Part shown: positions 1 to 5,377 of the stretch, piece after piece
Numbering within the stretch: the stretch's first letter is position 1
How the letters are laid out: every line of letters begins with the position of its first letter
Source of the DNA: Phycisphaerales bacterium
GTDB taxonomy: Bacteria > Planctomycetota > Phycisphaerae > Phycisphaerales > UBA1924
Assembly: GCA_020054055.1 (NCBI GenBank)
Contig: JAGVLZ010000189.1
Coordinates: forward strand, 1-8,138
Length of the DNA stretch: 8,138 bases
Reading direction: 5' to 3'
Program-made: the position numbers and the translations under genes
Notes under the pieces: model-generated
Told to the model about the DNA's origin: nothing
The model's input: only the letters and a program-made list of their open reading frames with translations
Database searches by the model: none

Positions 1-84
1 CAGGGGTGACGCGAGGGCGGCGAGGGCCTTGGGGGACTCGATCCAGTGGGTCCGGGGGGTCGGTTTGGCGGCTTGGCGGGGCAT
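1..84 (-). CDS. 5' end of a gene running off the left edge, possibly ArsR-type regulator
   Basis: Reading the minus strand from an ATG at 84 gives 28 uninterrupted codons, MPRQAAKPTPRTHWIES then PKALAALASPL, ending at the window edge. The stretch (I)ESPKALAALASPL resembles the segment just before the helix-turn-helix of ArsR-like winged-helix regulators, where ALASPxR or ALADPTR is typical. That family match is from memory and rests on few residues. I see no clear Shine-Dalgarno sequence. Instead a TACAAT box (minus strand, 97-92) lies 7 bases before the ATG, so transcription could start at or next to the start codon, giving a leaderless message. A short dyad, TTGTA at 93-97 and TACAA at 112-116, overlaps this box and could be an operator. 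That a gene starts here is moderately likely; the identity is a guess. Confidence 0.4.
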   Translation of the reverse strand, partial: MPRQAAKPTPRTHWIESPKALAALASPL

Positions 85-91
85 GGCCACG

Positions 92-116
92 ATTGTAGTA
101 CGGATGTTGATTACAA
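92..116 (-). promoter_or_regulatory. possible -10 box and dyad for the left-edge gene
   Basis: On the minus strand TACAAT (97-92) differs from the TATAAT consensus at one base and sits 7 bases upstream of the ATG at 84. I find no convincing -35 box at 16-18 bp. The box is part of a 5+5 bp dyad, TTGTA...TACAA, with a 14-bp spacer. This fits a self-regulated promoter but is weak evidence on its own. Confidence 0.2.
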
Positions 117-367
117 ACGTTGCACACAATCCGGCGGGTGACACCGGTTCCACGAGTCCGTGCCACCCGTCGTTCCGCGCCGAGCATATCGGGACTGGGT
201 GGGTGGACTCGGATTGTTGCGGTAAGTCCAGACTGCCCCGTGACTTACAGACACGGGACGCGGCGATTTATCAAATCGGGACTGGGGTTGAATCGGCGAA
301 TTCTGATTCGATCAAAACGGGAGTGGACCCGCGTGGCGATGTAGAAAACGCCGGTCGCGTGCGCGTC

Positions 368-398
368 GAAGCGCACAGCGCACGCGCTTGTGCGCTTC
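368..398. repeat. strong 10-bp-stem hairpin
   Basis: GAAGCGCACA (368-377) pairs perfectly with TGTGCGCTTC (389-398). The 11-base interior, GCGCACGCGCT, is itself nearly palindromic. There is no T-run on either side, so it is not a classical intrinsic terminator. Confidence 0.6.
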
Positions 399-403
399 TC
401 AAA

Positions 404-424
404 GGGCCGTTGAAGGGGTGTTGA
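404..424. repeat. inverted repeat, left arm (partner 545-565)
   Basis: This 21-base arm is the reverse complement of 545-565 apart from two mismatches. The arms enclose 120 bp that contain the hairpin at 439-477. The right arm can also form its own hairpin (CTCAACG 544-550 with CGTTGAG 565-571), so alternative folds are possible. Confidence 0.6.
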
Positions 425-544
425 CGGTCGTTCACGGGGGCGTTCTCCGTGGATGGCGGCGTCGTGCGGGGAACGCCGAAAGTGCGGAACGACTACGGCA
501 GCGAGGGTGAGTCGATGGGCGTGCCGGGCGAATGAACTACCCAC

Positions 545-565
545 TCAACGCCCCTTCAACGGGCC
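545..565. repeat. inverted repeat, right arm (partner 404-424)
   Basis: Right arm of the 21-bp inverted repeat. It also overlaps two other possible pairings: CTCAACG/CGTTGAG (544-550/565-571) and CCCCTTCA/TGAAGGGG (551-558/579-586). These mutually exclusive pairings resemble the layout of a switchable RNA, but transcription here is unproven. Confidence 0.55.
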
Positions 566-719
566 GTTGAGGATTCGGTGAAGGGGGCTACGCGACGGCC
601 GGTGTTCGGGATTCACGCGGACGGCCGGGCGATTCTCTGCGCTGGGGTCCAATCCCGTTTGGTGATGCAAAATCCCGCTTTGCGCGGCGCGCCACGGTGA
701 GATTCGTGCCTGAACGCGG

Positions 720-2270
720 TCACTCCTTCGGCACAAGGGCGGCGCGGTTGTTCTGGTAGTCGAGGACGAGGGTGTAATCCGCGAGAATCTTGCCGCCGAC
801 GTTCCCGAGCGAGCGGCCGTCGGTAAACGAGCCGTCGTTGTCGGTGATGAACTCGGCGTAGACGTGCTCGTGGCGGGTGCCCGCGAGTTCGAGGAGCGTG
901 ACGAATCCCCTGAACCCATGCAGAACCCCCCCGGTGCTCTTCATCGCGAACGGCGTCGTCTGGCGTCCTTCGAGGAGTTTCAGGCGTTTCACCGCGGGGG
1001 CGTGGACGGAGAGCGCGACGTCCGCAGCGCCGGTGTCGATCTTGAAGATTCCCTTGTGCCCCTCGATCGCTCCCTCAAGACCGGGGCTGCGGTCGGCGAG
1101 CGTGAGGGGCGACCATTGCCCGCCGACGAGCGTGAACGTCGCGGGGTCGTGAAGGCGGACGATGCGCGCGGCGATGTCGATCTCCGCGACGCAACGCGCG
1201 AGAAGGCTGTAGCCAAGGGCCCCTTTCAGTTCCACGCCCAATGCGCGGGAAGTCTCGGCGAGGCCGACGCCCATGAAAAGGGGCTCGGCCATCGTGATCG
1301 GGCCAACGTGGAGCGAACCGGCGCGCACCATCGGTCCCTCGAATGCGCCGCCGACACCGTCGATGGGGATCACGCCCAAGCGGTCGTAGTGCAGTTCTTT
1401 GATCAGGCCGGTGTCGAGGACGTTCATCCCGGCTCCCGTATCGAAAATGAACCATCCTTCGTGCACGTCGTCGAGGGTGGCCTTGACCAGAAGATGACCA
1501 TCGCCCGAAGGGGCCTTCAGCATCTCGAGCGCGGCGGGGGCGGCCGGGTCGAAGCGAACGTCGTTGCACGCCGCGGAAGGCATGGCGAATCGCGCGGGAT
1601 CGGCGATCATCCGGGTGATGGAGTGCATGTTGAAATACGGGTGAAACGTGTGCTTTGCGTTCTGCTTCACACCCATCGGCAGCGTCACGCCGCTTACCGA
1701 AACGTAGTTGCCGAGGATCCATGAGTCCACGGACCTCCCGATGTAGGTGCTCCACGCCACGGGCCGCCAGGAACTTCGGTCGATGCCGACGTGGCCGATC
1801 GTGAAGGTTCCGTCGAGCGAGAACGCGAGACATACCACATCGTCCGTGGAGCGGGCCTTGTCGAGCGTGAACCGCTTCTCCGCCACCTCCGCGAACGCGA
1901 GGCCGGAGATGATGAGTGTTCGCAGGACGATGTCTTCCTCTTCGTGGAACCATTGCCGGCGCGTCTCGCCCGAGAAATCGGTCGTCCACGCGGTCGTGCC
2001 GTCGTAGCCCCAGACGGCGCTGATCGGGCCGTTGACGGTGAGGCGGGATCGGCCCGCGGGGTCGAAGATGAGTTCTGCGGTGGCGGGGTTGCCGAGAAGG
2101 CTGGTGGTCCCGGTCATGCGCATCCCGCCGTGCTCTTTGATCTTGGCAAGGCCGAGGGTGTCGCGCACGCGAGCGACGATGTCCGCGGCGGTGTCTTCGC
2201 GGGCGGAGGCGGGCGCGGCAGCGACAAGCGCGATCGCTGTGACTGAAACGGCGAGGAGACAGGGTTTCAT
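720..2270 (-). CDS. secreted protein with LolA-like N-terminal region and two retropepsin-like aspartic protease motifs
   Basis: 516 residues. The ATG at 2270 is chosen because GAGGAG lies about 11 bases upstream and because it begins a clear signal peptide: MKPC, then a hydrophobic core, then AAAPASA with likely cleavage after residue 23. Residues about 25-225 look like the beta-rich LolA/outer-membrane-lipoprotein-carrier-like region often found before such protease domains (inference from pattern). Two retropepsin-like lobes follow. The first has FDTGAG at 276-281 and a GALGYSLL segment at 350-357. The second has IDTGAA at 411-416 and NVGGKIL at 490-496. In retropepsins the Asp of D-T/S-G is catalytic. 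Two such lobes in one chain could supply both aspartates of one active site, as in a fused dimer; that is inference. The protein should act in the periplasm or outside the cell. The substrate is unknown and no partner gene is evident nearby. Confidence 0.82.
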   Translation of the reverse strand: MKPCLLAVSVTAIALVAAAPASAREDTAADIVARVRDTLGLAKIKEHGGMRMTGTTSLLGNPATAELIFDPAGRSRLTVNGPISAVWGYDGTTAWTTDFSGETRRQWFHEEEDIVLRTLIISGLAFAEVAEKRFTLDKARSTDDVVCLAFSLDGTFTIGHVGIDRSSWRPVAWSTYIGRSVDSWILGNYVSVSGVTLPMGVKQNAKHTFHPYFNMHSITRMIADPARFAMPSAACNDVRFDPAAPAALEMLKAPSGDGHLLVKATLDDVHEGWFIFDTGAGMNVLDTGLIKELHYDRLGVIPIDGVGGAFEGPMVRAGSLHVGPITMAEPLFMGVGLAETSRALGVELKGALGYSLLARCVAEIDIAARIVRLHDPATFTLVGGQWSPLTLADRSPGLEGAIEGHKGIFKIDTGAADVALSVHAPAVKRLKLLEGRQTTPFAMKSTGGVLHGFRGFVTLLELAGTRHEHVYAEFITDNDGSFTDGRSLGNVGGKILADYTLVLDYQNNRAALVPKE

Positions 2271-2387
2271 GATGGATACTCTCCTCTTTCGATGTGAAAC
2301 TCGCAATCGGACGCCGACGCCCGGGTGGCGTGCCCCGAGGGGTGGCTCGACACAAGCAAGTCGGGCGTGCGAGATAACCAAGGCACA

Positions 2388-2409
2388 TGCTTGCTCAGGG
2401 CAGCAAGCA
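2388..2409. repeat. palindrome (8-bp stem) of the variable-stem family
   Basis: TGCTTGCT (2388-2395) pairs with AGCAAGCA (2402-2409) around a CAGGGC loop. It is followed by CGCCACGCGGG, close to the GCCACCC tail seen after other palindromes here. It lies just upstream of the first 40-bp repeat and includes part of an apparent upstream ATG (2387) for the truncated DUF1801 gene, which makes that ATG doubtful as a real start. Confidence 0.5.
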
Positions 2410-2420
2410 CGCCACGCGGG

Positions 2421-2460
2421 TCGGGAGTGATTGGTTTGTCGGGGGCAAGCAGGCCACCCG
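2421..2460 (+). repeat. 40-bp perfect direct repeat, copy 1
   Basis: Identical at all 40 positions to 3831-3870, in the same orientation, 1,410 bp apart; the flanking bases differ on both sides. It begins TCGGGAGTGATTGG and ends GCAAGCAGGCCACCCG, so it carries the same GCCACCC tail as the palindromes. DUF1801 homology resumes only a few bases after its right end. Confidence 0.9.
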
Positions 2461-2461
2461 T

Positions 2462-2869
2462 CGCCACCGGGTGTTTCCGCCCGGACACCGCACCGACCCG
2501 AGCAAGCCGCTGATGATGGCCGCCCTGGCGAGCCAGAAGAACAACATGACGGTCTACCTCATGAGCGTCTTTGATGGTGGCGGCGGGGTCGGGTACAAGG
2601 CGGAGCGCGAGTGGTTCCAGAGGGCGTGGGCGAAGACGGGGAAGAAACTGAACATGGGCGGGTGCTGCATCCATTTCAAGAGGTTGGAGGATGCCGCGCT
2701 GGATGTGATCGGCGAGGCGGTCCGTCGGACGCCGGCGAAGGCGTACGTCGAGAACTATGTCAAGATGCTGGCGAGCACGGGGCGGGGACCAGACGGGCAG
2801 AAGATCAAGGGCGAAAAGGCCGCGAAGAAGACCGCGAAGAAGGCCACCAAGAAAAAAGCGAAGCGGTGA
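2462..2869 (+). pseudogene. DUF1801-family protein, 5' truncated, with lysine-rich tail
   Basis: From about 2465 the frame reads HRVFPPGHRTDPSKPL, then AALASQKNNMTVYLM, EWFQRAWAKTGKKLNMG, CCIHFKRLEDAALDVIGEA and RRTPAKAYVENY. This follows the C-terminal two thirds of DUF1801 (YdhG-like) proteins as I remember them. Roughly the first 50 residues of the family are missing. Where they should be, the frame reads through the 40-bp repeat (2421-2460) and, further upstream, a palindrome. The first in-frame ATG after the junction is at 2513 and has no Shine-Dalgarno sequence. The C-terminus is an alanine/lysine tail, KAAKKTAKKATKKKAKR, of the kind seen on bacterial histone-like and other DNA-binding proteins. 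The biochemical role of DUF1801 is not established. The gene converges on the small gene at 2877, with 7 bp between stops. It may be a decayed remnant or a shortened but expressed gene. Confidence 0.7.
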
Positions 2870-2876
2870 GGGAGGA

Positions 2877-3104
2877 TCATCCCCGTCTCCGTGTGACGGT
2901 TCGCGGCCGTTCCGTAGTCCGAGGGTTCGAACGCTTCCCCGCTTCCTGACGGATCAACGCGAGCATCCCCGCGACGGTGCCGCCCGCCTCGCGCCACATC
3001 TGTGCGCGGATCGCCCGCACCTCGGCGACGGTTGGGGGGTCCCGGGGATCCGGGGGGGGCTGGCGCGTCGGCGGGCGTGCCCTTGGTTTGCGCTGGATCG
3101 GCAT
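2877..3104 (-). CDS. small putative antitoxin partner of the PIN protein
   Basis: 75 residues. The ATG at 3104 is preceded by GGAGTGA with 7 bases between GGAG and the start. That ribosome site contains the stop codon of the PIN gene, 4 bases upstream, so the two are almost certainly translationally coupled. The first 22 residues are Pro/Arg-rich. The middle, DPPTVAEVRAIRAQMWREAG followed by GTVAGMLALIRQEA, is a predicted helix-rich segment. It resembles the short D-P-x-V-x-E-V-R-x-x-R proteins often encoded right after this kind of PIN gene in cyanobacteria and other bacteria (recalled pattern, not searched). The tail RTTERPRTVTRRRG is very basic. No ribbon-helix-helix or AbrB motif is visible, so how it would bind DNA or toxin is unclear. 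Antitoxin is the likely role, inferred from context. Confidence 0.65.
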   Translation of the reverse strand: MPIQRKPRARPPTRQPPPDPRDPPTVAEVRAIRAQMWREAGGTVAGMLALIRQEAGKRSNPRTTERPRTVTRRRG

Positions 3105-3108
3105 GTCT

Positions 3109-3576
3109 TCACTCCGGGATAACTTCGAACGGCGTCGCGATAATAGGCGTCGCCAACCCCAGGCGCTTGTTCACAATCGCGATGTGGCGTGCTTTGTTGG
3201 CGTTCGCCAGGTGTCGGCAGTTCCACGTCAGCACGAAATCGATGGCATGGATCGATGCCATGGCGAGGTGTGCCGCGTCTCCGCGTGCGTCAGCGGGCAT
3301 GACTTTGGACTTGATGTAGACGTTGATGATCTCTTCCAAACGTGCGGGAATCGGGAGCACTTCCACATCGGCAAAGAACCGACCCGCCCGCGCGGCTTTG
3401 GCCGCGGGTGATCGACGATACTCGCCGATGACGAACTCCGAAGTCACCAGCCGGTAGTTCGGCGCAAAGCGATCCCACCAAAGGCGGGTCTGGGCCCGCC
3501 AGTCGAGCGATCGTCGATCTTTCCTGGTCTCGAAGTAGTACGAGGGAATCGTCGTCTCGATGAAGATGCTCGGCAT
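3109..3576 (-). CDS. PIN-domain ribonuclease toxin, VapC-like
   Basis: 155 residues, about the normal length for a single PIN domain. PIN toxins are Mg-dependent ribonucleases whose acidic residues hold the metal. Visible here are IFIETTIPSYY (E7 in place of the usual first Asp, as is common in this subfamily), SEFVIGEYRR (E47 and E52 as candidates for the second acid), ARGDAAHLAMAS (D100) and AIDFVLTWNCRHLANA (D113, then the W-N-C/x-R-H-x-A-N signature). The small gene starts 4 bases after the stop, so toxin comes first, an order seen in this PIN subfamily. The start at 3576 gives the full domain, but no good Shine-Dalgarno precedes it; translation may be weak. The pair lies between the two 40-bp direct repeats, which suggests a movable or lost-and-gained module. 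Confidence 0.85.
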   Translation of the reverse strand: MPSIFIETTIPSYYFETRKDRRSLDWRAQTRLWWDRFAPNYRLVTSEFVIGEYRRSPAAKAARAGRFFADVEVLPIPARLEEIINVYIKSKVMPADARGDAAHLAMASIHAIDFVLTWNCRHLANANKARHIAIVNKRLGLATPIIATPFEVIPE

Positions 3577-3614
3577 GGTTTTTCATGGTATCGCACCCAT
3601 CCATCAAGGGGTGC

Positions 3615-3644
3615 CACGGTCCAACTGTCCTCAGTTGGACCGTG
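3615..3644 (-). repeat. 13-bp-stem palindrome of the variable-stem family (minus orientation)
   Basis: CACGGTCCAACTG (3615-3627), loop TCCT, CAGTTGGACCGTG (3632-3644), a perfect stem. Read on the minus strand the loop is AGGA and the hairpin is followed by GCACCCC, matching the arrangement of the plus-oriented palindrome at 3677-3707. Confidence 0.85.
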
Positions 3645-3676
3645 TCTTCGGGACGTAGAAGGGGTAGAGGGAATAG

Positions 3677-3707
3677 CACGGTCGAACGGAGGAACCGTTC
3701 GACCGTG
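3677..3707 (+). repeat. 13-bp-stem palindrome of the variable-stem family (plus orientation)
   Basis: CACGGTCGAACGG (3677-3689), loop AGGAA, CCGTTCGACCGTG (3695-3707), then GCACCC. It shares the outer CACGGTC/GACCGTG with the palindrome at 3615-3644 but has a different inner stem whose two sides still match each other. Confidence 0.85.
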
Positions 3708-3830
3708 GCACCCGAGGAAAAGGGACTCCCCGACCGTGCCACCTGCCCTTTTTCACTGGCACAGAGCCGAAAACAATCAACTCACGCACCGCGGAAGTTC
3801 ACGGCGTTGGGTGCCACCCGCCCACACGGT

Positions 3831-3870
3831 TCGGGAGTGATTGGTTTGTCGGGGGCAAGCAGGCCACCCG
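3831..3870 (+). repeat. 40-bp perfect direct repeat, copy 2
   Basis: Identical to 2421-2460. Here it follows GTGCCACCCGCCCACACGG and is followed by CCGCCGTCAACGG, so the identity does not extend beyond 40 bp. Together the copies bracket the DUF1801 remnant, the small partner gene and the PIN gene. Confidence 0.9.
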
Positions 3871-3876
3871 CCGCCG

Positions 3877-4389
3877 TCAACGGTCGGTGCCACCCATCAG
3901 ATAGCTCGGAATCCACCTTCCCGGGTCAATATCTTCGCCAAGAATGCCCATGTCCTTCAGGTCTGCGAGCGCAACATCGTAGAATTGGGAAGCATTCGAC
4001 AAATGTCTCCACAAGTGACGCCCTCTTGACAACCAATACGGATCGATGAGTGAGAGAGCCGAAAAAGCCCACACATTTACGCCTCCAGAAAGGGCCTTGG
4101 CCCGAACATCATCCGACTTGTGGAGGCTCTTCTGCCTTAACACGACTTCGAACCGCCAAAGCACCAAGTCCTTTCGGTGTTCGGCAAGCACAACTTCCCC
4201 GTTGAACTCTGCCGTGGGGAAGGGCCGCTTAATGACTGTCTCTCTGCTCAGGTAGTGTCTCGCTATCTGCGCCATTACAAAAAGCCCGGCTGCTTCCTCT
4301 TCACTGCCGCAATCGATGAAACTGAGATAGTGGTCAAACTCTCGTTCATAAGCGCGACGAATCGAACTTCGGAACAGCCAACCAAGCAC
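3877..4389 (-). CDS. unrecognised 170-aa protein, low GC
   Basis: I do not recognise a family. The start is GTG at 4389, chosen because AAGGAGG stands 7 bases upstream, the best ribosome site in the window. The product has no signal peptide. It has a mixed acidic/basic N-terminal helical part (RRAYEREFDHYLSFI), a beta-like middle (EFNGEVVLAEHRKDLVLWRF at 61-80) and an aromatic C-terminal part (DPYWLSRGRHLWRHLSNASQ). The final residues GGTDR are encoded by a GGTGCCACC repeat tail, so the original 3' end may have been altered by that repeat. Sampled 60-base lines run near 50% GC, against about 75% for a groEL sample, which suggests a transferred or accessory gene. It lies 124 bp downstream of the zinc-ribbon gene, in the same direction and possibly co-transcribed. 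Confidence 0.7.
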   Translation of the reverse strand: MLGWLFRSSIRRAYEREFDHYLSFIDCGSEEEAAGLFVMAQIARHYLSRETVIKRPFPTAEFNGEVVLAEHRKDLVLWRFEVVLRQKSLHKSDDVRAKALSGGVNVWAFSALSLIDPYWLSRGRHLWRHLSNASQFYDVALADLKDMGILGEDIDPGRWIPSYLMGGTDR

Positions 4390-4472
4390 GCCCTGCCTCC
4401 TTCAAATCGGGATTCCCTTGTAGATTTTCTGCCGACGAGCGCTGTGGACCCTGTCCGATGATTCTACAGCGT

Positions 4473-4503
4473 GCCCGCGTTGGCTGGATGCGGGCGGCCA
4501 ACG
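4473..4503. terminator. hairpin downstream of the zinc-ribbon gene, weak terminator candidate
   Basis: CGTTGGC (4478-4484) pairs with the GCCAACG ending at 4502, or alternatively GCCCGC (4473-4478) with GCGGGC (4490-4495). It lies about 12 bases past the stop of the zinc-ribbon gene on the minus strand. No T-run follows, so intrinsic termination is doubtful. Confidence 0.3.
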
Positions 4504-4513
4504 TCATGGGGCC

Positions 4514-5143
4514 TCATCCGGCGCTCACCATTTTCAATGTAGCACAGATTGCTGACCAGATCGAGGCGCATTTCGCCGAGAGGGAAAGCAGGTCATCGAG
4601 TTTTTCGATCACCACCTTGATCATGGCAGGCTGACGATCGTCCGCGGGCCGAGCCATTTGTTCGGCGATTGCTGAGAGCAACTCGATCGCTTCCGCGCGT
4701 TGCTCCTTTGAGAGATCTTGCGCTTCGTAAACCGTTTCGAGAAGCCGCTCCATCTGTTCTGCGGCGGCACCTGCGCCACCTTGCTTGATTTCCCGAAGTG
4801 AGACGATAAGGCGTTGCGCGGTTCCTGAGTTGATTGCACCGACAACACTGTTGTTGACACTGATGTTATGCGTAACGACATTTCCGCCTCTAGACAGCGA
4901 TTGCGGAATCTGGACTCGGGCCACGGGAACACCCATCGTGTGTTCGAGGGATTCGGCCACCTGGTTGTGAAGGGCGGCCGTTCGCGCGAAGTCCGCGTGT
5001 TGCCGCATCGACTCTGACAGTTGCACCGCCTCGTACCGCTCAGTGCATGCGAGGCAAAGTTGATGACCTCCGCCAACACCGAACATCGCGGGAGCACTCC
5101 CACACTGCGTGCAAATGGTCCGACCTGAGGAAGAGTTCGTCAT
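4514..5143 (-). CDS. zinc-ribbon protein with helical C-terminal half, unknown function
   Basis: 209 residues from the ATG at 5143, which has GAGGGA about 8 bases upstream; an in-frame TTG at 5158 lacks such a site. Residues 11-33 form a clear CxxC-x15-CxxC zinc ribbon (C11, C14, C30, C33). Residues 93-112, HNISVNNSVVGAINSGTAQR, are a predicted beta-strand pair of the ISVxxSxVGAINxGT kind. Residues 115-165 are amphipathic helices (EQMERLLETVYEAQDLSKEQ). The last 35 residues form a helix or helical hairpin with hydrophobic faces (IKVVIEKLDDLLSLSAK, ASIWSAICATLKM). The INxGT motif followed by paired helices recalls small accessory or defence-associated proteins of unknown role; this is a loose resemblance only. 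GC is lower than in groEL. No enzyme motif is visible; binding or oligomerisation seems more likely than catalysis. Confidence 0.75.
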   Translation of the reverse strand: MTNSSSGRTICTQCGSAPAMFGVGGGHQLCLACTERYEAVQLSESMRQHADFARTAALHNQVAESLEHTMGVPVARVQIPQSLSRGGNVVTHNISVNNSVVGAINSGTAQRLIVSLREIKQGGAGAAAEQMERLLETVYEAQDLSKEQRAEAIELLSAIAEQMARPADDRQPAMIKVVIEKLDDLLSLSAKCASIWSAICATLKMVSAG

Positions 5144-5164
5144 TCGCTTTTCCCTCAAAGAGAT

Positions 5165-5194
5165 CGGGACGCTCCGCGCAGGCGGAGCGTCCCG
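5165..5194. repeat. 13-bp-stem palindrome
   Basis: CGGGACGCTCCGC (5165-5177), loop GCAG, GCGGAGCGTCCCG (5182-5194), a perfect stem, followed by TCGTTGTCACCC. It lies 22 bp upstream of the zinc-ribbon start codon, so in a transcript it would form just ahead of that gene's ribosome site. It could also be a terminator for upstream transcription, but no T-run is present. Confidence 0.7.
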
Positions 5195-5278
5195 TCGTTG
5201 TCACCCATCGGTTTGGGTCGGCCGCCGGGTGTTCGGCGGCTTTGGTGTGTGCATGTGGTGCTCCAAGAGGAGCGAGGC

Positions 5279-5306
5279 ATCAGGGATCAGGGACCGGGGA
5301 TCAGGG
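5279..5306 (+). repeat. four-unit heptad array (ATCAGGG)
   Basis: ATCAGGG, ATCAGGG, ACCGGGG, ATCAGGG in perfect 7-base register. Its sequence differs from the GGCACT(A/G) arrays of the groES-groEL locus, but the unit length and unit number are the same. Confidence 0.8.
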
Positions 5307-5331
5307 GAGCAAGAGTAGAGGGGGTAGGGAC

Positions 5332-5344
5332 GGGCGGGACGCCC
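5332..5344 (+). repeat. short palindrome with GGA loop and CCACC tail
   Basis: GGGCG, loop GGA, CGCCC, then ATACCACC. Smallest member of the three-palindrome cluster downstream of groEL. Confidence 0.6.
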
Positions 5345-5377
5345 ATACCACCTAGAAGTGGTAGAGGGGAAGATCGG

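Larger units (their letters stand above)
311..668. repeat. nested inverted-repeat element, possible MITE-like or structured RNA element
   Basis: The outer arms are at 311-331 and, inverted, about 645-668. They share the AAACGGGA-x-TGGACCC core and differ by a 2-base insertion and a few mismatches. The inner arms are at 404-424 and 545-565 and match at 19 of 21 positions when one is inverted. The hairpins at 368-398 and 439-477 lie within the same interval. Nested arms around a gene-free core suggest a small non-autonomous element or a folded RNA. No target-site duplication or terminal motif that would settle this was identified. Confidence 0.4.
85..719. other. 635-bp gene-free stretch rich in inverted and direct repeats
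   Basis: I find no convincing coding region here; the open frames present have no recognisable protein features. The stretch holds three related direct copies of a motif like ATCAAAWCGGGASTGG (188-199 in part, 270-286, 311-328), an inverted relative of the third at about 645-668, a 21-bp inverted repeat (404-424 and 545-565), a strong hairpin at 368-398 and a second at 439-477. A GTGCCACCCG sequence at 160-169 matches the tail motif of the palindromes found elsewhere in the window. It could be a non-coding structured element or repeat debris; I cannot decide which. Confidence 0.5.
3577..3876. other. 300-bp gene-free gap with palindromes and the second 40-bp repeat
   Basis: Contains two 13-bp-stem palindromes in opposite orientation (3615-3644 and 3677-3707), a loose tail copy GACCGTGCCACC (3731-3742), two further GTGCCACCC sequences (3811-3819 and 3888-3896, the latter just inside the next gene) and the 40-bp repeat at 3831-3870. 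The promoter of the PIN gene should lie at the left end, but I could not identify convincing boxes. Confidence 0.6.

Noticed and set aside
29..424. 131-codon plus-strand frame near the left edge
   Set aside because: No ribosome site, no recognisable protein features, and it runs through inverted repeats and over the start of the better supported minus-strand gene.
1075..2388. Long Arg/Pro-rich minus-strand frame overlapping the protease gene in another frame
   Set aside because: Low-complexity Arg/Pro composition with no domain; the overlapping frame has a signal peptide, a ribosome site and clear protease motifs.
2387..2512. Start of the DUF1801 gene at the ATG at 2387
   Set aside because: That ATG lies at the edge of a palindrome, and the following codons are palindrome and 40-bp repeat, with no similarity to the family.
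3831..3870. 40-bp repeats as integron attC sites or IS ends
   Set aside because: No integrase or transposase is visible, the copies are direct rather than inverted, and I could not find the core-site layout of attC.
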